Assembly (NCBI GenBank): GCA_000697335.1
Contig: JNEM01013221.1
Location: 1 to 64,000 of the forward strand
DNA from: Conidiobolus incongruus B7586
Lineage: Eukaryota > Entomophthoromycota > Entomophthoromycetes > Entomophthorales > Conidiobolaceae
DNA length: 64,000 bases
Direction of reading: 5' to 3'
The position numbers were made by a program, and so were the translations under genes. The notes under the pieces were generated by a model, which was not told where the DNA came from, did no database searches, and saw only the letters and a program-made list of their open reading frames with translations. Position 1 is the stretch's first letter; the number at the start of each line of letters is the position of its first letter. Below are positions 1 to 12,412 of this stretch, in pieces.

Positions 1-2427
1 TATAATAAAACTATTTATTCCAAAATTAACTAATATTTAAACCAAAATAAATTATAAATATTGATATAGAATATTAAAAATTAATTTATAACTAATAAGT
101 TTAATTTATTAACTATTAGTTTGATATATAACATTTCTTAATATATTAGTTCAGAATCTAAAATATATAAATAAAAATATTATTATATCAATTATCATAG
201 ATTTTAATAAATATCTATATTATTATAAAATTTATATTCATAAACTTTTATTTTCAAATATGATAATTTAAATGAATTTAAAAGAAATAATAAATATATA
301 TATTTTTAATAAATAATTTCATTTAATAAAAAAAATAGTAAAAATTAAAAAAAATAAAAAAATTTATAAGAAGCCAAAAATAAATAAATTAATTCAAACT
401 ATAATATAAAACCCATTACCAAATAAATATCAGTCAATAAACTTATATTTAATGATCTATTAATATTAATAGATTATATATTAGAAAATAAATAACTTAA
501 AAATCAGTTCTATTAAAATAATTTATTTTGAAATAAACACTAATATATATTGGATATTTTTTATTATATATAAATATAAAATTAGTATTTTAAATTATTA
601 TAACATTATTTTTTTATTAAAGAAAAGATTTCCAACTAGAATATAATAGGAAAAGTTTGAGTTTAATTTAAATTAATTTTACTATGATATATTTTAAATA
701 TTATAAAAAAGAAATTTTTTATTATATTTTATTAACAAAATAATAACACTAATTTAAATAATAATTAAAATCCTAATTATAATTATTCTCTTTATAAAAA
801 AACCTAATAAATTAAGGTTTTTATTTAAATTCCATAAAAAACTAAAATAACCAAATACTTAAGTGAAATGTATTTAAACTAGAAATTCTAAATATTGATT
901 TTGATATATCATTTTTACCACAATATATTTTTTGTTTATAAATTGATTAGAAAAAAAGGAATTGGGAGATTTTATCATTCTTTAAAATTAATAGCAAATC
1001 ATATAACTAATAATTTTAAATCAGAATCTATTATAGAAATTATTATATAAAAAGAAAAATAACTAAAAAGAGCAAAACAAACTTGATAAATAAAATGTAT
1101 AAAAATATATTAAATATGAAATAATAATATAATATTTTAATTTCCTTAATTTTATAATTTAAAATTGATGAAAAGTCAATTAATATTTTCAAAATAAAAA
1201 TATTAAAGGTTAAGATAGTCTTGTTAAAGATTTCAATAAAGTTTACTTAACAAGATATAAGAATACCTCTGGTTCAAGGTAATTATGATCAATAAATATC
1301 ATTTAAGCAAAATATTGGTAATTATTGATTTCTGGATTTGGAAATCAAATCAAGCAAAACTTTCAAATGTCCTTAATATTATGTAGAGATAGATCAAGGC
1401 ATCAATAATGTTATAAATATACTCCTTCACTCTCTAACAGTCAATTGCGCTAGTTTTCGAGGATTAGTACTGGAGCATACCCCTTGGAGTCTCTGGACTC
1501 CATGCAGGACTTGGACAGGGGTGATCAAATTTGACCAACTTTGGTCAGATTTAATTGTATTTGTTTATTCTATCTCAGTATTTATAATAATAAAATAGAT
1601 AAATTAATTAGTTTGTAATTTCATTTATTATTTCAAATAATTTCGTATTTTTAAAATAAATATAATAACCTGATTATTATTTCTTAATTTATGGATAGCA
1701 TATAATGTATTATACATCGCTTTGTGTTAAAAATGAATCGTTACTTTAATAATCATTTTTCAAGATATTATATATAATTTCAAATTTTGCATTTATAAAA
1801 ATAACAAAAATCTTAAGATTTTAGTATTTAGATTATAGACTTGTATGACTTACTACAACACCTGAATTAAAATTTTGAATTTTAATTTTTGGTCAATATA
1901 AATAGTATAATAATATTTATATATAGATATATATATATTAATATCAAATTCAAAATAATGCAATTATTCATTTTATTACTGGTTGTACATATTATATTCT
2001 CTCAATGTCTATTCAACTAAAATTAAAAATTCGAGATTCACACCAGTTCTATTATATAGAAAAATTCTTCTATTTGAAATACACCTTAGGTGGTGTGTTA
2101 AATGTAGTCAATGTCTACGTGGATTGTATAATATATTTAGTCTTGATAAAAGCAATTTATAACATATAAAATGATTTTAACTTGGCTTGTGTTTTATGCT
2201 AAATGCCCAAATCCCCCATTTTAGCAAATTAAGTAAACCCTTTCAAAATTTACTATATAAATCAAGTAAAAGATAATTATTAATTGAGGATTTGCATTCA
2301 ATTAGGTTTTTGTCAATTAATAATTATTAATAGCAAATTCATGCAGTTTTGCCATACTTCAAATTAAAACTGATTCTAACTAAAACGTTTTTAACTACTT
2401 TGAAAAGTGTTAATCCTAGTTGTGAAC
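1..2427. other. AT-rich gene-free stretch upstream of the Zn2Cys6 gene
   Basis: No host gene is visible on either strand. The first kilobase is almost pure A/T with no ORF of note. The only structured part is a decayed Fanzor 3' end at about 1080-1570, listed separately. The last 850 bases are presumably the promoter of the Zn2Cys6 gene; I recognise no specific site in them. Confidence 0.6.
1080..1570 (+). mobile_element. Fossil Fanzor (eukaryotic TnpB-like) 3' portion, copy A
   Basis: Broken frames on the + strand still spell the end of a Fanzor/OrfB protein: a GNY-FLDLE-SSKTFKCP zinc-ribbon remnant near 1315-1375, then an IDQGIN-like segment standing where Fanzors have the RuvC-III D-RD-N motif, and a remnant of the RNILLRYLT-like helix near 1410-1430. 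A block at about 1480-1530 is nearly identical to copy B and contains a perfect 6-bp stem (1486-1501). The open frame is interrupted many times, so the copy is dead. The upstream limit is unclear because decay merges into AT-rich DNA. The match is by eye to the family pattern and to copies B and C; a profile search against Fanzor1 would settle it. Confidence 0.6.
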
Positions 2428-4050
2428 ATGTTATCTTGTGATGCTTGTCGTATTGCTAAAAAGAAATGCAATAGGAAGAGACCCTGTGAGCGATGCAGTG
2501 AAAAAGAAATTGAATGTACCTACAAAGCTACCAGTTATCATTCTGAAGTTGTGCCTAAATACAAACAGTATGAAGTCAGACTGAAGAAGTTGGAAGATAT
2601 GATTTCTCAAATTAGACAATTTAATGGCTTACCTAAATTCGATCCCGAGTTATTATACTTCAATAATCCTTCAGATGATTTCTTCGGATTTTCATATAGA
2701 ATACCAATTAAATCTCCTGTTAAAAGTGTTCAACGAACAAAACTTTATCTCAAGAATTTACTTGAAGTCTTTTTAAATAGTATACTACCTCCTTTTCCAT
2801 TTATTAATCCAGCAACACTCAAAGCTAAATTCGAAATCAATCCTTTTGATAGTCCCTTATTAACTGCAGCATATTGTAAAGCCCAGCTATTTTTAAACCA
2901 GTTTTCAACTAGCTGCTGTGTACCTCCAGTCCTCGATAACTATTTTTATAAATTCACCTTATTATTACTCCAGAAAAATGCAGATGAAATAACTTTAGAA
3001 TCCGTACAAGCCCTATTATTAACATCCCTGATAGAATTAGAAACCAACATGGGCACCGCTTTCAGAGGTCATTGCACCGAAGCCATCAAAAAAGCAAATA
3101 TGCTATACTTGCATGATCCAGACAGTTTCCAAAGAATCAGTGATTTATATATCCTCAAACTTGAAAAAGATGCCACCTGGTGTATGGTATTCCTTCTTGA
3201 TTACTTATCATCCTGTATTTGGGGTCTTCCGCCGATCATGCCTAATTTGCCTACAACAATTAACAATATTGAAGATGATGTTGCCCGGACTTACCAATCG
3301 ATACAAATACCATGTACTTACCCTGATCCGTTGGCGGAGAAATTTTTGTCTATGAAACTATATGTAGCTTGGGTTAAGATATTTAGTATTGTAAACTCTC
3401 ACAAAGCGCCCTTACAACCATTTGATGTATCTTTCCCAGAAAAATTCAAAAAGCGATATACAACCTCTTCAAATGTACTCACAGCAATTCAAAATATTTT
3501 GTCACCTTTTCTATCTCCTGAATACTTTAACTCCAAACACCCTCTGCATCCCGCCCGCGCTGTGCACCTTTCCGTTTATTTATTACACCATTCTGTCATT
3601 ATTGATCTAGTTGAACTGTTGATCAATACCTCCAAAATTATTGATATGCAAGCTTATCCTGAACTAATGGAAGTCACTCAGGCGTTCCATCTTGTACGAG
3701 TTAACTCTGCTAAGCTGTTGAATCAAGTCCTTGGACCACACATGAACCAACTTATTTACCAGAAATCTAATCTAGATCTTAGCTTTGTATTTACTATCGC
3801 TTACTACCATATGTACAAGGCCTTTATGATGGATTTAATATCACCCCACTCACAATTATATGCCAATCGTGCTAAGCAACAGTTCTTGAAATTGATGAAA
3901 TACTACCCAAGCCTGAATAGAATCTTAGTTAATTTGGATATATTAGAAACTGAGCCCAAGACCATTAGCTCTAATGGAGGTTTTCAGTTTATTGGCGTAT
4001 GTACCAGTCCAATCTGCCCTTTTACAGCATCAAGGCAAATTAGACCATAA
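2428..4050 (+). CDS. Zn2Cys6 binuclear cluster transcription factor
   Basis: Fungal-type regulator of RNA polymerase II genes, 540 residues, with no intron. The six zinc-binding cysteines are C4, C7, C14, C20, C23 and C30 (C-x2-C-x6-C-x5-C-x2-C-x6-C), with a basic KKKCNRKRPC stretch between them. A helical linker follows (residues about 45-65), as in Gal4-type dimerisation regions. The remainder, about residues 100-470, is alpha-helical and hydrophobic, consistent with the fungal-specific middle homology region, though I see no diagnostic motif. The frame stays open upstream to a GTG at 2407, but the first ATG at 2428 sits just ahead of the zinc cluster and is the sensible start. The regulated pathway cannot be told from sequence, and neighbours give no cluster context. 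Absence of introns contrasts with most genes in the window. Confidence 0.9.
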   Translation: MLSCDACRIAKKKCNRKRPCERCSEKEIECTYKATSYHSEVVPKYKQYEVRLKKLEDMISQIRQFNGLPKFDPELLYFNNPSDDFFGFSYRIPIKSPVKSVQRTKLYLKNLLEVFLNSILPPFPFINPATLKAKFEINPFDSPLLTAAYCKAQLFLNQFSTSCCVPPVLDNYFYKFTLLLLQKNADEITLESVQALLLTSLIELETNMGTAFRGHCTEAIKKANMLYLHDPDSFQRISDLYILKLEKDATWCMVFLLDYLSSCIWGLPPIMPNLPTTINNIEDDVARTYQSIQIPCTYPDPLAEKFLSMKLYVAWVKIFSIVNSHKAPLQPFDVSFPEKFKKRYTTSSNVLTAIQNILSPFLSPEYFNSKHPLHPARAVHLSVYLLHHSVIIDLVELLINTSKIIDMQAYPELMEVTQAFHLVRVNSAKLLNQVLGPHMNQLIYQKSNLDLSFVFTIAYYHMYKAFMMDLISPHSQLYANRAKQQFLKLMKYYPSLNRILVNLDILETEPKTISSNGGFQFIGVCTSPICPFTASRQIRP

Positions 4051-4370
4051 TATTTGTAATTTTAAACACTACATCCAATTTAATCTCCATATAAATTTTT
4101 GGTATTTAATAGAGTATGCATAATTTGAAATTAGCATTTCATTTTTTTACAATGATGTTTATTCAGTTGGATTCAATACTTAAGACTTTTGTAATGAAGT
4201 AGTCTATTAAAAATTTGCAAGAATTAGTACTATATAAAATTATATAAAAATCAAAAAAATACAAAATTTGGTCTAATATAGTTTATAATATATTTAAAAC
4301 AATGATTAAAATTATAAGTGTAATTGAATTTCTATAAATGATATTTTTAAAATAACTATAATCAATCCAA
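4051..4370. other. Convergent intergenic gap
   Basis: The 3' ends of the Zn2Cys6 gene and RPL7 face each other here. Only AT-rich sequence is seen; both transcripts presumably end within it. Confidence 0.5.
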
Positions 4371-5351
4371 CTAATTGAGTCTCATTAAAATACGGTTGAT
4401 GAATTCTGACTTCTCTTTAGGGGTCTGTTTCTCCATAACAGAAGAGCTAATAATTCCTTTCTTAGCCTTCTTATCAACGAATTTACCGAATCTGAAGGGG
4501 ACTAAGAATTTAGAGACCTTTTCAAAGTTCTCGCCATTGGTACTTAATTCGTGAATTAAATCATCCAAACAAATGAATCCCAAATCACCAAGGGTTTCTT
4601 CAATAATGGTATTGTTATCTAAAGGAATTACTTTACCATCCTTGTTAGTAAAACCTCTCTTGAGAATAAGGTTCTTGATAGATTTAAGCGAAGGTTCACT
4701 AAAAATTAAATATCAGTAATATAAATTAAAATAGTTGAAAGATAATTTACCCATAGAAAACGTAAGGATCAATTAATTTTATCTTTTTAATATTTTCTTC
4801 AGTAGGTTTAACGAATACACCAAAATTAAGGGAAGTTAATCTAAACTCCTTTAAAATTTTTTGAACTTGATCAGGAATTTTATTGATTCTAAATATAATA
4901 AATTAATAAAATTATTAAAAAAAATAATTAAACTAAAATAAATTACTTTCTACTGCGAATAACGAATAAACATTTGGCATCTTTAAATTCGGGTAACTGA
5001 GCTTGACCAGATTCTAATCTCTTCAATCTTCTCTTTTCATTTTCAAAAGCTTTTCTTTCCTTTAATATTTGGTCTAATCTCTTAAAATGGAATTTGGGCT
5101 TTTGTTTTTGCTAAAATATTTAAATAAGTTAAAAAATAATTAATATTAAATTAATTAATTAATATTTACTTTCTTTTTAGCTTCAAGTTTTTTAGCGGCA
5201 GCTTCCTTTAATTTATGCTGATCTCTTCTCTTTTTAAATACAACTTCTTTAGTGTGACTAAGTTGACTGAGAGGTAACTCACTATAATACTTTATTTTAA
5301 TACATTATACTTTATTTTTCCATTTCAAATATTACTGTACCTATTATCCAT
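4371..5351 (-). CDS. RPL7: 60S ribosomal protein L7 (uL30)
   Basis: Large-subunit ribosomal protein, 250 residues, close to the family's usual 240-250. Exons on the minus strand: 5341-5351, 5170-5281, 4947-5110, 4751-4888 and 4371-4698; all phases agree. The N-terminus is a basic helix rich in Lys/Arg (KEVVFKKRRDQHK). Next comes an L30-like fold with LKEFRLTSLNFGVFVKP and a LGDLGFICLDDLIHEL segment matching the human LGKYGIICMEDLIHEI stretch. The chain ends FINRILMRLN, the conserved L7 tail. The first coding exon is only 11 nt (ATG plus 8 bases), so the start codon would be missed by ORF-based calling. Several early introns are typical of ribosomal protein genes in intron-rich fungi. Confidence 0.95.
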
Positions 5352-6733
5352 TTTAAAAAAATATTTAATTCTTTTTTATATTCACAGATTTTTTTGTTCA
5401 GGTTATTTTGATTTAAATGATAAATAGTTACAAAAATTTCAATCAGAAATTATTATGGGATAAATAGTTATCCAATTGTTGAGATAATCGAATTTTGGAA
5501 AATTATATATTGAAAAATTGGAAAAATGAATGTATTGATTTATTAAATAATTTAATTTTTTAAAAAAAAAATCATTAAATAAAGCGTGTCTGAATATTCA
5601 AATAGAACTAAAATCCATTGAATTATGGATCTTAATATACGAATTTGTAACCCTAATCCAGATGTCAGTTAAACATATTAAAATTCGTTGATAATTTTCT
5701 TTTATTATTTGAAAATAGATTAATTTAAATAATATATTATAAAAATCCAGTAATCAAATAACTATCCATGTATTCAATATATTTTTCAAAAAAATTGGAT
5801 TAGAAATTATTTGAATTGAATTGAAAATAACGATGGTTTGATTAGAAATAGAGAGGAAACTATGATATGAGTGATTGTTATTTTCAACTAGGGATATATA
5901 TATTGATACTATCAAAATGTTGAATAACTAATCAATACTGAACTATTTTTATTTAGTCTGGTTGAATTGTATACTTTATTTGATTCAATTCAGATGTTCA
6001 GACATTAGTTTATTCAAAATTTTTAGCAAGCATTGTAGTTGTAATTTAATATTTAATCATATCAACATCTGCAAATTAATTTTCTTTCGTCAATTTCCTT
6101 TTAAATAGCTTTATGGTATATATAATATATTATTAATTTATCAGAATTATATGATGTTATTAAAAAACTAACTTGTATCTCATAATAATGAAAAAAAGAA
6201 ATATCGCAAACCCAATGATTTTTTAATAAATATAAAAAAAATATTTTAATTTTTGAACTTTTTGGTATTTAAATTTCATTTATTACATATGATAGGATAT
6301 TTATTTACTAATATATTCAAAATTGATGATAATGTAAGTTGAATGATTTTTGAAATAGGATATGAATTTTTCAAAATTTTATATAAAATTTCGATTGTTA
6401 TAAATTCAATCTTTATTACTATATATCATAAATTTATTCACCAAAATAGAACTGAGAGTTAGATTAAAATACCTTCATTATATCGAGATCAGCTAACTTT
6501 ATATTTTGCTAAATTGACCTTCTAACTGAGTAATTAACATCGCTACAATAAAACTTGAAATCTATTTCAAGTATTTATCCCAACTAAATCATTTATTCAG
6601 AATTGAAAGTAAAAGTGATTGATTCATCCCATATATTGAATCCACAAATCAAAAAATTTATTTAGAGCTGAAATATTGCAAAAATATAAAACAAAGGTAA
6701 TTTAATTATAAAATACATAATTAATAAAATAAT
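5352..6733. other. Divergent promoter region between RPL7 and the TMEM70-like gene
   Basis: No ORF or RNA gene is seen in 1.4 kb of AT-rich DNA. An AACCCTAA word lies at 5649-5656, about 300 bp upstream of RPL7. It resembles the Tbf1-type box of fungal ribosomal protein promoters, but one such word is expected by chance in a window of this size. Confidence 0.4.
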
Positions 6734-7571
6734 ATGTTAACGTTGAATAAAATAAGCTCTATCAGATTCAATCAATTGAATCGCTCTTTAAGGTACTATG
6801 TTTTTGAAGAATTATAATTTAATTACTTATAATGAAAATAGCTCCAATATCAATTCATATAGAGTATTTAATATCAACAGTATTCTTAAGCCGAATCAAA
6901 TAAATATTAAATCATTCTCCAATGTTTCCAAAGCTTTGGGGGAATCCAACACCACTAGAGTGACTATTCCTCAAAATAAAAAACCAAAATTGTTAAACGA
7001 GACTTTTCATGTCGTCTACCTTTCACCTTTAGCCAATACTATTCGTAATTTTATTATGATTGGTAACTCCTTTGTCGTTATGGCCATGGTTGTTTCTCCT
7101 TATATTTTCTTTAAAGGAGCTGTCCCAATTACTGGTTCTTTATTAGGTACCTTAATTATTTCATTATCTTAACAAATTTAATATTGATACGTTCCGAATA
7201 TAGTACTTGCTTCAGCAATCCTTCCTGTTATGTACATCCACTACTTGACTGGTGGATTTGTTTCCCGTATGTCCCTTATCATTAATAAACAGACCCGTGG
7301 AAAGCCCATTGATGCAAGCACTCCTGTGTTAATTGACAACTTTAGCAACATGGGCAAGAGCCAACAATTCCAAGTCACTTTAGGTGACATTCAACCTGTA
7401 AAGGGTTTTGCATCAATGGTGAACTTTAAAACTCATTTAACTGTTGGACAAAAGACTAAGAAAGTGAATCTCTTCTTGGATAAGAAATTATTTAGCAATC
7501 CTGATTCTGCCCAAGATCCCGTTCCTGGATTAATTTGGAAGTATTTAAATAGACACAAGGAATCTAAATAA
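6734..7571 (+). CDS. TMEM70-like mitochondrial inner membrane protein
   Basis: Predicted to act in the mitochondrial inner membrane; animal TMEM70 helps assemble ATP synthase and complex I. The preferred model has exons 6734-6792, 6842-7146 and 7204-7571 (243 residues). It starts MLTLNKISSIRFNQLNRSL, a basic, Ser-rich stretch without acidic residues, as a mitochondrial presequence should be. An alternative start at 6798 reads straight into the second exon but gives a less typical leader; both share the same frame after the junction. The family signature is a YLSPLANTIRNF segment, then two hydrophobic helices joined by a short loop (FVVMAMVVSPYIFFKGAVPI and VLASAILPVMYIHYLTGGFV), then a soluble C-terminal domain. 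The split of the helical pair by the intron at 7147-7203 is phase-consistent. The family call rests on this topology and spacing, not on strong identity. Confidence 0.7.
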
Positions 7572-8064
7572 AATAACTACAAATGTTTGAATATATAATA
7601 AATAGCATTAGATACTTTTGTTTAATAAATATAATTGGAAGATAAGTTTAATTCATATCAATATCTTATTCATCTTAACATTCTAGAATAATGGATATAT
7701 ACTCAACAAAGGATTGATGCTATTTTAATGAAAGCGTGATCTTTATTTGACCTGAAAATGCTTTTAAAAAAAGAAATTTGAAGCATTAAAATAGTTTATT
7801 ATTATTGAAAATTAATAATCATTGTAGAGATTTAGAAGAAGTGATAAATAAACTAATATTGTAATCTAGTTTGTGACATAAAGATATTTTTAATGACGGA
7901 AAAAAAAACAAAATTTTGAATGTGATAAGAACTGAATCCAGCAACTAGAACATTCGAAATAAAGAATCCCACAAATTGGTTTATGCATGAAATACATAAT
8001 AATGGAATACTTGGATTAAGAGTATCAATTAAAAAATAAAAATAATTATTTATTATTTAAAATA
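7572..8064. other. Intergenic spacer
   Basis: AT-rich spacer holding the 3' end of the TMEM70-like gene and the TIM44 promoter. I see no further gene. Confidence 0.5.
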
Positions 8065-9611
8065 ATGTTATCAGCTAGAGCTTTAAAACAGTTAAATACT
8101 GTCAAGTTATTATCTACTAGAATTCCCACTAACCAATTAAGATCCATCCATGCTCAATCTGCATTATTAAATAATCAAAGTTTTTTTGGTGCATTTAGAG
8201 AATCTGTTAGGCGTCAAATCAAAGAGAATCAAGATTTCAACCAAGGTGTGAAACAATTACAAGATACAAGTACTGGTATCAGAGATTCAGAAACTTTGAG
8301 GAGAGCCAAAGAATTATTTAACAAAGCTAGAGTGAGTTTTTTATAATCAGCTTTTGATTTATAGGATATGAATATATTATAAATTTAGAGTGATGTTAAT
8401 GAAAGTGCCGCCACAAAACAAATCCAAGAAGGTCTTGCCGAAGTCAAAAAATACGCTGATAGCGTTGGTAAAACTGTAGATGAGGTTTTGAAAGAAATGA
8501 ATGAAACCGCCTTTATTAAGGCTACAAAAGAACGTGTAAGTTTAACTAACAAATCTTTATTATTATAGTTGAATGACACCAAGATTATTTTAGTTGGCTA
8601 AAGTTGGCAAGACTCTTTACGATACTACCGAACCCATTCGTCAAAGTGAAGCCTACAAGGCTGTTAAGAGTGATATTGAAACCATTGTTGATGACAGCAG
8701 TTCAAGATATGGAGGTTATCGCAACAAAGAAGCCCGTCTAGCTGCTAAAGAAAAATTAGATAAAAAATTTGGAGCTCAATCTGGCAAAGCTCGCTATGTC
8801 AAAGCCAACCCTGAAGCTGGTGAAAATATTGTTTTACACAAAGATTCTAAATGGGCCCAATCTTGGAAGAACTTCAAAGATAACAGCTCCCTTATTCAGG
8901 GACTCTATTCTGCCAAAAAGAGTTACGATGAAAGTGAAAACAGTTTAGTAAGTTCCGTTAGAGATGTTACAGACAAAATTTCAGATATCTGGTCCAGCAT
9001 ATTTGCGGAATCTGAGCAAGCCAAAGCCATCAAGCAACTTCGCATGACTTTGGATCCTACTTTTGACCTCGAAAACTTTTTAAGAGAACTCCGTGAATAT
9101 ATTGTTCCAGATATTTTAGATGCTTTCCACTCATCAGACAAAATTACACTCAAACAATGGTGCTCTGAAGCAACTTTCAATGTTCTCAATGAAGGCTTCA
9201 AGGCCCAAGAACAGCAAGGTCTCATACCTGATTCCCAAATTTTAGACTTAAGAAGAGTTGATGTATGTTATAGTTTTCTCATGATACACTCATTTCCTAA
9301 TTTTATATGTTAAATTAGATTCCTGCTGTTAAAATATTGGATAATGATGTGCCCGTTTTCGTTGTATCCTTTGAAACTAGAGAAATTGTTTTATTCCGCA
9401 AAAAGACCACCAAAGAAATCGCATTTGGTCGTGAAGTAAATATTTTCAATTGGACTTATATTTTTTTTATTAATCTATGATTTAGGACCATGTTGAACAT
9501 GTTCGCTATGTGATGGTCTTTGTTAAGTCAGAAGAAGATTTGGACAATAAGCACACTAATGGTTGGAAGATCATGGAAATGTCCAGACATTCTAGTTCCC
9601 GCTCCGCCTAA
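8065..9611 (+). CDS. TIM44: Mitochondrial import inner membrane translocase subunit TIM44
   Basis: Peripheral inner-membrane protein that ties mitochondrial Hsp70 to the TIM23 channel and drives protein import. Exons: 8065-8331, 8389-8535, 8594-9262, 9319-9435 and 9486-9611; all phases agree, giving 441 residues, the usual size. The leader MLSARALKQLNTVKLLSTR is a classic presequence. FGAFRESVRRQIKEN and the following charged helical region form the Hsp70- and Tim23-binding N-terminal domain. The C-terminal Tim44 domain begins near residue 265 and contains VKILDNDVPVFVVSFETREI, a LFRKKTTKEIAFGREDHVEH stretch matching the yeast and animal signature, and ends with GWKIMEMSRHSS. Nothing suggests truncation. 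Confidence 0.95.
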
Positions 9612-10341
9612 TCTCTGCAACTAATTGACATTTAATTATTCATCTAACAATTTAGATTTTTAATTATTATAAAATTTATATTTTTGTATCTAATGTAATT
9701 TATTTATTTGTCAAGTCCTAATAACAGTTTAAATCAATATTAATTTAAATGAATTACTGTTATTAACATTTTTATATAAACTTACCATAATTCAAAACTA
9801 ACACTTTATCATTTACCAGATATTTATGAATTGATTTCTTCTTGTCCCTAAATCGAATAACAACTAATACCGTAATTTTTTATATATTCTACATTTTAAT
9901 TTCAGTTATAAATATCATCCAAAACAGACTTTTTCAACACATATTAGCAATTATACACTTTGCAAACATTAATTCAATGTGCATATTTTTATAATTTTAC
10001 TTAATTCATTTAATTTTTGATCCAATTCTCCTCGATTTTTTTGAATTATTCAAGAAATAATTAAATTATCTGTATTGTATAAATCCATTGAAATAATGTA
10101 ATCTTATATTATGTTGTTTTTTCTCCACATTTGATAAGTATGAGATGTTATTTTTCTTATACTAAATTTTTCGACAAATACCATATTAAGTAATTCCCAA
10201 TATACAACTATCAAATTAAGCTTGATTACTAATTCAATCCCAAAATTTCACTTGGTAATAAATCATATAAAAAGGGGGCCTTCGAATCAATGATCATTTT
10301 TACTGTTATTCATATTAAAATCATTGATTATAATAACTAAT
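9612..10341. other. Intergenic spacer
   Basis: AT-rich DNA between the TIM44 stop and the REI1 start. No coding or RNA feature is seen. Confidence 0.5.
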
Positions 10342-11784
10342 ATGCAATTTGTATCTTCTCCCACCCAGCCTCAATCTCAGTTGTTTACATGTCTTACCTG
10401 CCAAATCGCTTTCCCTACAGCCGAAGGCCAAAGGGATCATTATCGTACTGATTGGCACAGATATAATTTGAAGCGTAAAGTTGTTGATTTACCTCCTGTT
10501 GCTTTAAAAAATTTTCAAGATAAAATTCAAGGTATTTAATATATAAATATTTAAGCTTAATATAGTGTTATTAATATTATTTTACTAGAACAAAAAGCCG
10601 AAGAGGAGCAAGCTGCTACTGATAATTCAAATTATTGTGCTCCTTGCAAGTATGTTATCCATATCATTTTATAAATTCATATTTTTCTTATTATATTATT
10701 TTAGAAAGAGTTTCAACTCTGAAAATACTTTTTTAAATCACCAAAAATCAAAGAAACACATTGAAAACGCGGCTAAATATGGTATGATAAATTGACCTTC
10801 ATATAAATAATACCTGTCTAATTCAATTTTAGATCCTTACAAAGATGCTCCAGTTAAAGAAAAAGCTCAGCCCGCTGGATACTCTGAAATTGAACAAGAA
10901 CTGAATTTAGATGGATTGACTGAAGAAGAAAAAATCCTCAAGATTGTTGACCATAAAATTTCTAAAGCTGTCCGCTTACAACCTGAAGATTGTATTTTCT
11001 GTCCTCACAAATCTGATAGCTTTGAAGCTAATATGGAACATATGACCAAAATCCATGATTTCTTCATTCCTGATATTGAATATTTGGCTGATTTGAAGGG
11101 TTTGATCAAGTACTTGGGCGAAAAGGTTTCAGTTGCCAATGTTTGTCTTTACTGTAATGGTAAGGGTAGAGAACTCAAGAGTTTGGAAGCTGTCCGTAAG
11201 CATATGAAAGATAAGGGTCACTGTAAGATTGCCTATGACCTCGATATGGATATCATGGAAATTTCAGACTTTTATGATTATCGACCAAGTTATGGTGTTG
11301 CTCTTGAAGGTGATGAAGAAGAAGAAATCGATGGTCAACAACAGTAATCATTTATTTAATTTTTATAGTGGTATTTTTAGTAACTTTATATTTTAGAAAA
11401 GCCATGTTGGCTGAAGATGAAATGGAGCTTGTTTTACCTTCAGGCGCTCGACTTGGACATCGTTCACTTCGCAAATATTATAAGCAACATATTAGACCTC
11501 ACTCTGTAATTTTTTATTTTTTTGTAGTATATTCTTCTTAATAATCTTTTTTCTTCTAGGAGGACGACGATACTGTTGACAAGATGATTGAATATTATGA
11601 AGAGAAGGGTTACACTCCTCCACCACAATCTCGTGGTCGTCGCATGATGATCACACAAGGCGAGCAAATCAAGGTTCCCGCTCATCATGGCTTCAAAGAC
11701 GTCAAACATCGCGAACAATACAGAACACGTGTCGGTGTTAATGCCAATAGGTTACAAAGACATTTCAGAGAACAAATATTATAG
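10342..11784 (+). CDS. REI1: Cytoplasmic 60S maturation factor REI1 (ZNF622 family)
   Basis: Cytoplasmic zinc-finger factor that helps release nuclear export factors (Arx1/Alb1 in yeast) from pre-60S ribosomes. Exons: 10342-10531, 10589-10649, 10705-10781, 10833-11343, 11397-11505 and 11560-11784; phases agree, 390 residues. Four C2H2 units are visible: CLTC...H..DWH near residues 18-40; CAPCKKSF...H.KSKKH near 80-103; CIFCPHKSDSFEANMEHM; and CLYCNGKGRELKSLEAVRKH. The conserved block LVLPSGARLGHRSLRKYYKQ with IRPHS and the C-terminal RHFREQIL are family hallmarks. The frame opens upstream of the ATG, but 10342 is the first Met and precedes finger 1 at the expected distance. Confidence 0.93.
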
Positions 11785-12412
11785 TTGTATCTCTTTAGTT
11801 TAAATTATAGATATTTACATATTATTGTATAAAATCATCTAATTTTATAAATTTGCAATAATTATTTAAAATTTATATAGAGTGAAATGCCTGGACATAT
11901 TAATGTATTTGATCATCTCGTTTTGTTAACTCATCATTCTTTAATAAACAAGATATTCCTTAAAGCTTACATTTAATTTTATATCTTTGTTCATTGATTT
12001 TAATGTTTGCATTCTTTATATGTATTGATTATAGCTTGTACTACTAAATTAAATTTTTCAATAGTAAAATTTTTAAATCCTATGTAATCATCATACTCAA
12101 ACTATGCTCATAGTGTTCCAAAAATATACACAATTTAAATTTACTATTATAAAATTCAATTTAATAATAAATATTAGATGCTGAGTTAATTGAAATTTTG
12201 AAAAGGTGAGTTAAACCCATAAATAAAATTGATTGGAAATTCAATGTAACTAAATAAATTCGAGTAATGTTTAAAAAGACAAAATTCAACTATTAAAATT
12301 AAATTACTAATATTATTCGTATATATGCCATTTTAAACATTCTAAATTAATAAAATATTCGTTTTACTAGTCTATTTAATATTATTTATTATAAAAATAA
12401 GAATATTTTTGG
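11785..12412. other. Intergenic spacer
   Basis: AT-rich spacer holding the REI1 3' region and SIZ-like promoter. Nothing else is recognised. Confidence 0.5.

Noticed and set aside
5649-5656. AACCCTAA telobox near RPL7 and similar words near 23510 and 26950
   Set aside because: The number of such words in 64 kb is about what chance predicts, and RPS15 lacks one, so I do not claim Tbf1 control.
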